Source of the DNA: Glandiceps talaboti
Lineage: Eukaryota; Hemichordata; Enteropneusta; Spengelidae
Assembly: GCF_964340395.1 (NCBI RefSeq)
Contig: NC_135565.1
Location: forward strand, 841,001 to 905,000
DNA: 64,000 bases
Direction: 5' to 3'
The notes beneath the pieces were generated by a model, which was given only the letters and a program-made list of their open reading frames with translations, was not told the DNA's origin and ran no database searches. A program made the translations under genes and the position numbers. Shown here piece by piece: positions 1 to 8,219 of the stretch. Numbering within the stretch: position 1 is the first letter of the stretch; each line of letters opens with the position of its first letter.

Positions 1-2040
1 CTGAACTGGAGTAAGGTCCAAGCCTCGATAGTACATGTACGTGAGGAAATCGTCTCAAACTAGCGATACAACTTTCAAAATATAACTTGACATGTCTTCA
101 TTTGTTAGAGTTATACAATTCAAGACGGGTTTTCACTCAAAAACAATAATTCTGTGAATAATGACACTCTGAACGCAGCGATTTCTCGGACGATGTTACC
201 ACTGTAATGTATGGCTGACAACGACTTGCTTCCGGGTTAGTCCCTCGTGCATCCAGGTACTTGGGATTGTCGCCGTACGGAAACTAAGATGGCGATTAAT
301 ACATATATCGTCTGATATTTTAATTTACGGAGTTTCTTGTGACCAGCGCAGTCTCGGTATGATCACTGACTAGTCGTGCTTGCATACGGAGTAATGCGGG
401 ACTCGATTTTGACAAATTGTCCCTACTATTTGTTTAGAGTCAAGTCAGCAATACAGACTCGTGCACCGCCTGTCGTATGTAAGCAGGGCTAACCACTGCA
501 GAGAGAACCTTTTCGGATTTAAAATTATATGTAAAACAGGGAAAGATACGAAAAACATAACGCAAAGTCTGAAGCCAAATTAAAGTTGTAATTATTTTAA
601 TTATTTTTACTTGCCAAATATTTGCATTTTGGAAATGGCAAGACACGTTCATGTCATTTAACTTTACATGTAAATTGTCAGCCAATAAACAAAGTTTGGT
701 CGATTCACAGTCGGCAGTGAGACTGCTCTTGCATAACTTCAACCGCATGCCTAGGCATGCTGCCTTCCTTACGCGAGTTGTCTTCATTCTGGTTCACTGT
801 CACTCCAAATCGCCCGACAATATAGAATTAATCACAAGTTACATGTTATCTGAAAACATCACATTTTTTTTTATAGTGGGTCTGAAGTGTGAAGTGTGAT
901 TTTAGTGAATACCAAGAACGTCCGGTGTTGCTACTTGCTGTGGAAAATCGCCCGGTCAAACGAGGTCAGCTTCAGCTTCTGGTCAAATCAGTCGTTTTCT
1001 AACGAAAATTCTTGAACGGAGCGTTACACAACGATCCTACTAAATTTACTTGCCATAGTTATTTAAAACACATAAAAATCCACCTTTTTGTGAAATTTGT
1101 AAAACTTTCCGGTCCGAAAAAGCGAAAAACCGGGTCGAAATTTCAGGGCATCAAGTATGCGTTGCGAATTCGTCGGAAAATCGGTATTCCTAAATGTAAT
1201 TCCAAAATTTGTGTTGCTGGTACGAAAGAAGAGATGTCAGTTGAGGTTTAGGCGTTTACAGTATCTAAAATGTTGGACTCTAGTGAAAGTTATGGCGAGT
1301 TGAACATACCCAAAAATAAGGCCTGTGAGCAGCCATTCAACGAGTAACAGTCGCGATCTGAAGGATAGATTAGATGCACACGATGCATGCAAATGAGGGT
1401 GTTGCGGACTGGCTGATTATGTAGAAGGGGTGCAGAATTTGGATTTGAAGTTTACAACCCTGTTTCGAACAAACGCTTGTCATTTGGGTGCACAATGCGT
1501 AGAATTATGACTATAGCACATATTACATTGCTTGTTTGATGTCAATAGTGTCTTTTGAAAAGTGGCAGTTTACTTAAAGTCTTGTGGTGTGATTTCCAAT
1601 ATGGCGTCAGTCATAATGCTCATTAACATATTCATTTTTTTTCAAATTACAAAAAAAAATCATAAAAAATAGAAGAGAAGATGTGCTGACTTGAAATTAA
1701 CAAATCTAAGTAAGCTACCCTCTGTGCATCAACACACCAAATATCAAAGCAATCTGACGCGTTGTATTTGAGGAGATGATGAAAATGTCATTTTTGAAAA
1801 AAAAAATTGCACAGATCAACTTGGCATGAACAAATCTGAATAGCCTCCCCCCAGGGAACATGCACACCAAATATCGAAGTATTCTGGCTGTTACTTTCGG
1901 AGAAGATGATGAAAATATAAAAATTTGACGGACACCTACATTTTTTTATGTACATTTTTTGTATGATTCACCTATACTCTCTATACTGTATTCTCACCTA
2001 TACCTAAAGCTACGCTTTCAGCTTTCGCTGACAGCGGAGC
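1..2040. other. Non-coding stretch with a local twofold repeat
   Basis: I see no convincing exon here. The open frames of 79-115 codons at 440-787, 651-899 and 1012-1251 have no start context, splice signals or family resemblance. A perfect 16-bp palindrome GCATGCCTAGGCATGC lies near 744-760. From about 1680 to 1940 a module of roughly 125 bp is present twice in diverged form, each copy carrying CACACCAAATATC and GATGATGAAAAT. Dispersed animal repeats often carry such phrases. The stretch ends with a CGCTGACAGCGGAGCT phrase, and a related phrase recurs near 4785-4800. Confidence 0.4.
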
Positions 2041-2046
2041 TAAAAA

Positions 2047-3022
2047 GTCATATGTCTTTACAACAATGAATGCCACATAGACATTAGGCTATTAAACACA
2101 GTATTAATATACAAAAGTCATGTGTTAACAATGGTGAATGCCACATAGACATTAGGCTAACACAGTATTAATATACAAAAGTCATATGTGTTAACAACGA
2201 TGAATGCCACATACATGTACATGTAGACACTAGGCTAACAGTATTAATATACAAAAGTCATATGTCTTTACAACGATGAATGCCACATAGACACTAGGCT
2301 AACACACTATTAATATACAAAAGTCACTTTCTTTACAATGGTGAATGCCACATAGACACTAGGCTAACAGTATTAATATACAAAAGTCACATGTCTTTAC
2401 AATGGTGAATGCCACATAGACACTAGGCTAACAGTATTAATATACAAAAGTCATGTGTTTACAATGATGAATGCCACATAGACACTAGGCTAACACAGTA
2501 TTAATATACAAAAGTCATGTCTTTACAACGGTGAATGCCACCTAGACACTAGGCTAACACAGTATTAATATACAAAAGTCACATGTCTTTACAATGGTGA
2601 ATGCCACATAGACACTAGGCTAACAGTACATTGTATTAATATACAAAAGTCATGTGTCTTTACAATGCCAATGGTGAATGCCATATAGACACTAGGCTAA
2701 CAGTATTAATATACAAAAGTCATATGTCTTTACAATGCCAATGGTGAATGCCATATAGACACTAGGCTAACACTAACAGTATTAATATACAAAAGTCGTG
2801 TGTTTACAACGATGAATGCCACAAAGACACTAGGCTAACACAGTATTAATATACAAAAGTCATATGTGTTAACAATGGTGAATGCCACATAGACACTAGG
2901 CTAACACTAACAGTATTAATATACAAAACTAGTGTGTTTACAACGATGAATGCCATATAGACACTAGGCTAACACAGTATTAATATACAAGTCATATGTC
3001 TTTACAACGGTGAATGCCACAT
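2047..3022. repeat. Tandem array, about 15 units of 62-77 bp
   Basis: The phrase TGAATGCCACATAGACACT recurs about 15 times at spacings of 62-77 bp, from 2067 to 3011. Each unit also carries GTATTAATATACAAAAGTCA. Length differences come from small insertions, such as an extra CACTAA or ACATGTACATGTA. It is a minisatellite with no coding signal. Confidence 0.93.
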
Positions 3023-3191
3023 ACATTTGTAATTCCTTTTATGATGCTACAGTCGGTTCCCCACGAGCAGTGGAAAAGTACTAAAATGTCTGAATTCATC
3101 GCCTCAAGGCCTAATGAAAAGTGAACTACTGTAAATATATTTTATTATAATATACCTAGTGATAATGCTGTGCCATGATTCGCTAGAATCA

Positions 3192-3265
3192 GTCACGTGA
3201 TAGGAAAATAGAATGACTATTTCCCTAGGGGAATAGTTCCATCAACTATTACATGGTCACGTGAC
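3192..3265. repeat. 74-bp imperfect palindrome with two CACGTG boxes
   Basis: GTCACGTGA at the left end is mirrored by TCACGTGAC at the right end. Inner arms ATAG...CTATTTCCC and GGGAATAG...CTAT pair around a central CCTAGG. The structure could extrude as a hairpin or be a tiny palindromic transposon. It ends about 25 bp before the ATG at 3291, so its two E-box-type CACGTG sites could alternatively belong to a promoter. Either reading is inference. Confidence 0.7.
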
Positions 3266-3290
3266 CACCGCGAGTTCACAGTAGGTCAAA

Positions 3291-3457
3291 ATGGCAGCTT
3301 CTGACGATGTCGTCTGCCAACCTCAAGAGAAGAGGGCAAAATTTTCCCTTCTGTCGGAGCAAGAACTTCAACACCAACAGCAAAGATTCACGTAACACAA
3401 AGCATGTCATTCACTACGCCACCAAGTTCATTTTGAATAACTTTCATTGTATTTCAT
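3291..3457 (+). pseudogene. Possible Crypton/ZMYM-type N-terminal domain relic, frameshifted
   Basis: ATG at 3291 opens a 34-codon frame starting MAASDDVV and containing KRAKFSLLSEQEL, closed by TAA at 3393-3395. In a shifted frame from about 3370 the sequence reads KDSRNTKHVIHYATKFILNN. Together the pieces resemble, from my knowledge of the family, the helix-rich N-terminal module of ZMYM/DUF3504 proteins derived from Crypton tyrosine recombinases: a basic patch, then LSEEEL, then KDSKNTK. No downstream recombinase domain is seen and the frame is broken, so this looks like a decayed fragment. It could also be a chance resemblance. A profile search of both frames would decide. Confidence 0.35.
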
Positions 3458-3523
3458 AATGAGTTGAAAGAATTAAAATTATTAAACTTGTTCAATAATG
3501 CAAACATTTAAGCATGAGGTATA

Positions 3524-3691
3524 TTATAAAACACATATTGCCTGGCCTATATTTGGGCTATAGCACCCATTCATTACCCCCTCGTGACTGTGAGTTACCA
3601 GATTCTGGTAACCAGATTCTGGTAACTGACAGTCCCTCGGGTGTAATAAACGGGTGCTATAGCCCTCATAGCCAGGCAATATGTGTTCAAT
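3524..3691. repeat. About 165-bp near-perfect palindromic element
   Basis: The left arm begins ACACATATTGCCTGGC, with GGGCTATAGCACCC further in. The right arm carries the reverse complements GGGTGCTATAGCCC and GCCAGGCAATATGTGT. The arms continue through TTATTACACCC-like and GACTGTCAGTTACCAG-like segments to a centre made of two ACCAGATTCTGGT phrases. Nearly the whole element folds on itself. It is most simply a foldback MITE. The 77-codon frame crossing it (3514-3747) is a by-product. No clear target duplication was identified. Confidence 0.85.
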
Positions 3692-4852
3692 ATTTGACAG
3701 GAGGACAGCAAAAAAATTATCTCAAAATTTATTCTCTAAATCGGTAACAAATGCCCATGAATCGGTAGTATCAGCGCCAAAATTGGCGAAGGGGCACTTT
3801 TTGCCACCATGCATACCAATCAATGGAAATATGCAGCTAGCCATTTGAACATATGCCACGGTAATACGATCGTTTCATAGAGTACACCGAGTTTTGACAG
3901 CCACCTACTATTATTCCATGTGCCATCCAAGTCAAAATTAAATAATATAAATTTTCACAAAAAGAGCCGTTATTTACATTTACATCGTAAACAATGTCAG
4001 GGGAGACATTTTGACTGCAGCCATGTTGAAATTTGAATTTTACCTGAAAAAACCCACGCTAAAAAGTCGATTGGAAAATCCTCAGATTGTGCGTAATCTA
4101 CCCACCACTGACCAGTATACAATGTACATGTAAATTGAAATTGTATGAGTATTATTCATTATTGAATGTTGCCACAAAGAAATATGACCAAAATAATTCT
4201 TTATATTGGTAAAAATTGGCCTCACAGTGATAGTATGGGTGTAGGTTAAGAGGCAACAAGTTACGCATTTTGCCAACTTTCACTACGACACTCGTAAATT
4301 CCCCACTGAGATCACACGAACTTAGCGGTACTTCTGATACTTATATGTACCAAATGTAGTTCCCACGACCAACTACATGTAATCAACGATGTATTTCTGT
4401 GAAATTCTGTGGAAATTTCTTTGGACAGTTGACAAATTTACATTGTAGGATGTTATGAGAGTGGTTAATAACTTCTGCCATGTTGAAATTCGATTTTGCT
4501 AGCGAAAAATTACGATCACTCATCATTTGGATTGTACTTGAAAACCGTTCACTTCCATGTGTTCAAAATGGCGGACTAGATAAACACTTGGCTAATACAA
4601 ATGTACACATGTGTGGAACTAGTTATGGCAGGAAGTTTTGCAACAATACATGTAGCTGCCGTTGAATGGTATTATGGCAGAGTATGTGAATGAACTTTGG
4701 CGTTCCTCCTATAGTGGGAATCGGTGAGCACCCTAGAGTGTTCCACTATATCGGGAATCAGTGGTGAAAGTGTTAAGCTCCACTCAGCCTTCGCTTACAG
4801 CGGAACTTAAAGTATAATATAGACGTAAACAAAACAAAACAAATAGTATTAT
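3692..4852. other. Non-coding, no supported gene
   Basis: AT-rich sequence with short chance frames (for example 4082-4276 minus, 4480-4665 plus) that lack splice or family support. Near 4780-4800 is a phrase, CTTCGCTTACAGCGGAACTT, related to one at about 2010-2035, which suggests a dispersed repeat end. The 3' untranslated region of the minus-strand gene ending at 4853 probably occupies the right edge. Confidence 0.4.
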
Positions 4853-4995
4853 TTAATTACCCAAGTCATCTTTGTCATCCTTCAAAGCTTGGTTTTCATA
4901 CTCAGTTTCGGATTCATTGTCAGTGACATTGTAGTCATGTGTACGTTCCCAGTCTTCAAACACAGACACACTAGTACGATAACCTTCATTGCGAC
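4853..4995 (-). CDS. Terminal exon (exon n) of an unrecognised split gene
   Basis: Read on the minus strand, a strong acceptor (TTTGTTTTTTCCAG, AG at 4997-4996) opens an exon entered in phase 1. It encodes RNEGYRTSVSVFEDWERTHD followed by an acidic tail rich in Asp, Glu and Asn that ends DDKDDLGN, with stop TAA at 4855-4853. Joined to the exon at 8125-8179, the split codon G|GT gives Gly and the frame runs on without a break. The tail is polar and acidic with no membrane segment. I do not recognise the family. Agreement of phase with three upstream exons is strong evidence that this is a gene. Confidence 0.75.
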
Positions 4996-5599
4996 CTGGA
5001 AAAAACAAATCATTATTAGAAGCTTGTGAGCTTTACAGGTGCTTTGAAACTGTCTCTACGAGTTATGTCTTTGATACATTTCGGTAGTGAGTTCAAGTGG
5101 TGAGTTGCTGTACCGATATATTCATTATTGTGTTTGCTTTGTTTCAGGTTAACTTTAGGATAGGAATGGTGAACTCTATCTAAATAACAGTCTACATGTA
5201 CATTTGTATCCCCCCCCCCCCCCCCTTTGAATTATCCCAGTCAGTAGTAATAACTTAAATAAGTTGATATAAAGGCAAATTATAGAGAAAATGATTCGGA
5301 TTTGGATTTAACCATGTGTTTCAGACAAACCTAAAATAAAATTGTACATTGTATTTTTAGGTAGTTTCAAAGGGTAGGATCACCTTTAAGGGAGTTGCAC
5401 AGGCTAGGACGTCAGTTAAAATTCTCAATAAAAATATGTAAATTCCATTCAATAGACGTATTTATAAACATTTGAATAAGAATTAGCAAGGGGCAAACAG
5501 GAAATGTACAGGTAAATCGACCCCAAACTGTGACTAGAATTGACAGGTTTGTATTTTGCCCTCAACGATGACTCCTGTATCCAAGGCCCACGTCACGCA

Positions 5600-5692
5600 A
5601 TGGCGACATTTTGTAAAAGGCTCAGATGATGTCAGCATGAACTAGTATTCAGACGCCTGCTGCCAATTTCACCTCAAAATCTCAGACGGAGG
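5600..5692 (+). other. Possible 5' exon of a nested plus-strand gene
   Basis: A CpG-containing segment (CACGTCACGCAATGGCGAC) runs to a consensus donor, GACGGAGG|GTGAGT, with the exon ending at 5692. ATG at 5600 opens a frame that hits TGA after nine codons. Beyond the TGA the same frame continues CQHELVFRRLLPISPQNLRR up to the donor. The downstream exon at 5945 is open when entered in phase 1, and the matching frame here also stops upstream. The coding status is therefore unresolved: it may be a 5' untranslated exon, or an upstream exon may be missing. The donor is the firmest evidence. Confidence 0.35.
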
Positions 5693-5944
5693 GTGAGTAA
5701 ATATATGTAACGTTCAACCTTTGATTTAGATGTGTTTCTAACTTTCCTATGATATCCATGCGTACATGTGTATCACCGTCATTGACGTCACGTATTGTCG
5801 CCAAGTACTATAGTACTAGTAGCTACGTAGATAGCATTTTTCCCGGATAGTGCACTTCACGGTTCACCTATGCTGAGTAACTTATTGATTTCATACATGG
5901 ACGAGAAAGTGGCCTAAACATTATTCTTTTCTTTCTTTTGACAG

Positions 5945-6024
5945 GATCAATCAGAAATGAAATAGACAGGCTAAGACAAGAAGAGGTACAAAAGGTCGAC
6001 GGGTGCGGACAGTGCATTGAGTAG
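5945..6024 (+). CDS. Candidate terminal exon of a small nested gene
   Basis: A very good acceptor with a long pyrimidine run (TTCTTTTCTTTCTTTTGACAG, AG at 5943-5944) is followed by 25 codons entered in phase 1. The peptide begins SIRNEIDRLRQEE, continues to DGCGQCIE and stops at TAG 6022-6024. The charged Arg/Glu stretch looks helical, possibly coiled-coil, and the last residues hold two cysteines. A poly-A signal, AATAAA, lies at 6116-6121 with further AATAAA-like repeats after it, as expected for a 3' end. The partner is probably the donor at 5692. The family is not recognised. It lies inside an intron of the opposite-strand gene. Confidence 0.45.
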
Positions 6025-6729
6025 CTAGCTAGATACTGATGCCGTCCGGTACACGAGTAAACGATTCCCAACTTATCTGAATTACTATGTTTTCACAGGG
6101 ACTTATCATTTCATAAATAAAATATAAATAAAAAATAAAATATTGTTTTGTGTATTTATAAGATAGTTTTGACTTTTGTTAATAAATCATTGATCATGTA
6201 TAATACAACCAGACAATTGAGTTGATAAAATATTTGGATCCCATCCCATGTTGCATTCAGTTATGTGCTTTCTACTCTGTTGTAGTAGAAATGTCATGTT
6301 TGTTATTTCATTTTGAATTCCATACATTATTAGTGCAGCATACTTTTTCAACACTACAGTAAACTTACTCGTGATCTCATACGCTTGCTTGCTTGCTTGC
6401 CCAATGACTGGGAGAAGACCAAGAATGTTATAAAATTTACTGAAATTTATTATTGTACATAATTATTCTGGATATGGCTTCTTCTAGTGATGGTTTTACA
6501 AAAAAAAATATAAATGGACATCTAATAATAACCGATAGATGACATGAGTCTGTACGGAAAATCTACTGTAGACATTAATATTTCAATACATTGAAACATT
6601 CACAGAAGTACAATTTCTGACTTGTCATACACGCTTTCATTTTGTGGACATTCCACGAGAAAATTAGACACTACTGCTGCAACTGTTGACACATTGCAGG
6701 ACGATTGAATATTAGAATGACAGGTCTAG
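6025..6729. other. 3' flank and non-coding sequence
   Basis: It begins with the probable 3' untranslated region and AATAAA-rich segment (6116-6145) of the nested gene. The rest is AT-rich with a short GCTTGCTTGCTTGC run near 6385-6400. No exon or repeat family was recognised. Confidence 0.4.
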
Positions 6730-7050
6730 TCAAATGAAAGTTGCATTTTCTCTGTAGTCCGTAGGGGTATCTTCGTTGAATGGTTGTGTACCCGCTGTTG
6801 CTTCTATTTCTTGTATAAACTGTCTGTAGGCGTCGCAGTATCCACACTTGGAGACCGGAGACCGTAGACGCGTAGTCGGCTGGCTGCGCTGTGTGGGTTA
6901 CTGGGCAATGTCTAACCTCGAGGCCTTGCTCTAACCTAGTCGCCGTAACTCTGTCTTGCGACTCCACTCTTCCCTGGCCTTTATACCAGCGTCTGACATG
7001 GCCTTGTAACGAAGCTTGGCCTTTCTTTTTCCTATTTTTGGTTTCGGCAT
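6730..7050 (-). pseudogene. Broken 107-codon reading frame, unrecognised
   Basis: On the minus strand ATG at 7050 opens a lysine-rich start, MPKPKIGKRKAKLRYKAMSD, followed by IKAREEWSRKTELRRLG and then TAG. In the same frame, past a second stop (TAA), the sequence continues with SPVSKCGYCDAYRQFIQEIE and ends ENATFI before TGA at 6732-6730. Both halves look like real protein, and the frame is preserved over 321 bases apart from two stops. An overlapping 98-codon frame (6671-6967) appears to be the shadow. It could be a decayed transposon or retrocopy. Two stops about 35 bases apart also leave room for an unusually short intron, which I consider unlikely. The basic N-terminus would fit a nucleic-acid-binding protein, but I cannot name a family. 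Confidence 0.35.
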
Positions 7051-7563
7051 CTTCAAATTAGCCGTATTTCAGGCGATATGCGGCGATGACTGCATGGCTG
7101 ATCAGCTGAGCAACCGAGGCTCCACACAGAGCATAGCTAACTACGAGCTAGAGCGTTGCGCAACACATGGTTTGTTGTTGTCTCCCTAGCTTTGTAATAA
7201 TAAGTAAGCTTTACAGTACGACACGTATTACATGTATAGAGCGTCTCTACAGTAGTCTAAAGGTGGATATGAACCATATGACGATTACCATACATACTAG
7301 AGGGTCCAAAGAAAATAATTCACAGCCATGCTTCGAACTAGCGTTGATACATAAGGCGCGGAGGGTTTGTGAAATGCTGAAAAAACAGCATTTCTTCTGT
7401 TTTTCACTGTTTTGAGCTCATTTTCTTAATCATTGTATTTGCTTATTATACAAGCTAGAGAATTCTGGTTTCTTTTATCGGATAAATTAGGTCAAGGACA
7501 AGAAACTAGTTGTTATTGAATTTTCCAACAGTTGAACGGCCAGTGAACGGTGCTTCATTGTAA

Positions 7564-7827
7564 ATGGGATACAAGTTTACAAAAATTGCAATTTTGACAG
7601 ATGATAGCAACCAAATGGAATTAAATTTCAGCAAAGTTGGACCATACGAATTTGACATTTTCATTTCTGATCACAGTGGTGAAAAAAAACCCGAAACAAA
7701 CAACAATTGCCTTGTAAAAATTGAAAAATATGACAAATATGACATATTAATATACACACGTATCAAATTTCATCATAACATAAACAAACAATATTTTAAT
7801 GTTTTTGCTGATATGTTGAATATATAA
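7564..7827 (+). CDS. Unclassified 87-codon open frame
   Basis: The frame starts MGYKFTKIAILTDDSNQMEL and ends NVFADMLNI. Composition is protein-like (Lys, Asp, Asn and aromatic residues, no low-complexity run) despite AT-rich DNA. No signal peptide, membrane segment, known motif or clear splice sites were found, and it lies within an intron on the opposite strand. It may be a small exon or pure chance, so treat it as hypothetical. Confidence 0.22.
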   Translation: MGYKFTKIAILTDDSNQMELNFSKVGPYEFDIFISDHSGEKKPETNNNCLVKIEKYDKYDILIYTRIKFHHNINKQYFNVFADMLNI

Positions 7828-8124
7828 AGAACAAACCGTGAAAATATGGAGTCAATACCTTCATTTTTAACAAAGTTATGACATTTTTACTAAGTAAAGA
7901 ATGGGGATGAAAAACAGCCTGTGCAACAACCTTAATTGTTACATTGTTTTTGGGTAGCCTTAGGGTGGGTAATGGGTTCATCAAAAGTCCAACCTTATTT
8001 CCTTCATCTGATTGTTTGTTTTTGGCTAGCCTTAGAGGGTGGGTTATGGGATAATAAAAAGTCTTTCTCAAAATTATCATATAAATCTAATCGTTTATAT
8101 ATTTGACTTCCAATTATATCATAC

Positions 8125-8179
8125 CTGTATAATATCCATAATGTCTTAGGTGATTTCGCATGAAACTCTCATATGGATT
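8125..8179 (-). CDS. Exon n-1 of the unrecognised minus-strand gene
   Basis: A 55-nt exon on the minus strand. The acceptor is TGTTTGATTTCAG ending above 8179, and the donor is ACAG|GTATGA below 8125. It is entered in phase 0 and left in phase 1, coding NPYESFMRNHLRHYGYYT plus the first base of a glycine codon completed by the exon at 4995. The peptide is rich in aromatic residues and histidine. Its phases agree with both neighbouring exons (11609-11746 upstream, 4853-4995 downstream). A 2.6-kb hAT-like element sits in the intron just upstream of it. Confidence 0.75.
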
Positions 8180-8214
8180 CTGAAATCAAACAGACAAAAA
8201 TCATTATTGATAAA

Positions 8215-8219
8215 AATAC
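8215..8219. repeat. 5-bp target duplication AATAC (left)
   Basis: AATAC directly precedes the CAGTACC terminus at 8220 and recurs at 10852-10856 directly after the CTG at the other end. Short 5-8 bp duplications with CAG...CTG ends are typical of hAT transposons. Confidence 0.6.

Larger units (their letters stand above)
4996..8124 (-). other. 3.1-kb last intron of the minus-strand gene
   Basis: Donor GTATGA (minus strand, just below 8125) and acceptor CCAG above 4995 define it. It hosts a nested plus-strand exon pair near 5.6-6.0 kb and a broken minus-strand reading frame at 6730-7050. A C-run lies at about 5212-5225. A twofold local repeat containing GGTAGCCTTAGGGTGGGT-like text lies near 7952-8066. 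Short unclassified frames are listed separately. Confidence 0.65.

Noticed and set aside
1012-1251. 79-codon basic frame near 1.1 kb
   Set aside because: It has no ATG start, no acceptor with a pyrimidine tract and no recognised domain.
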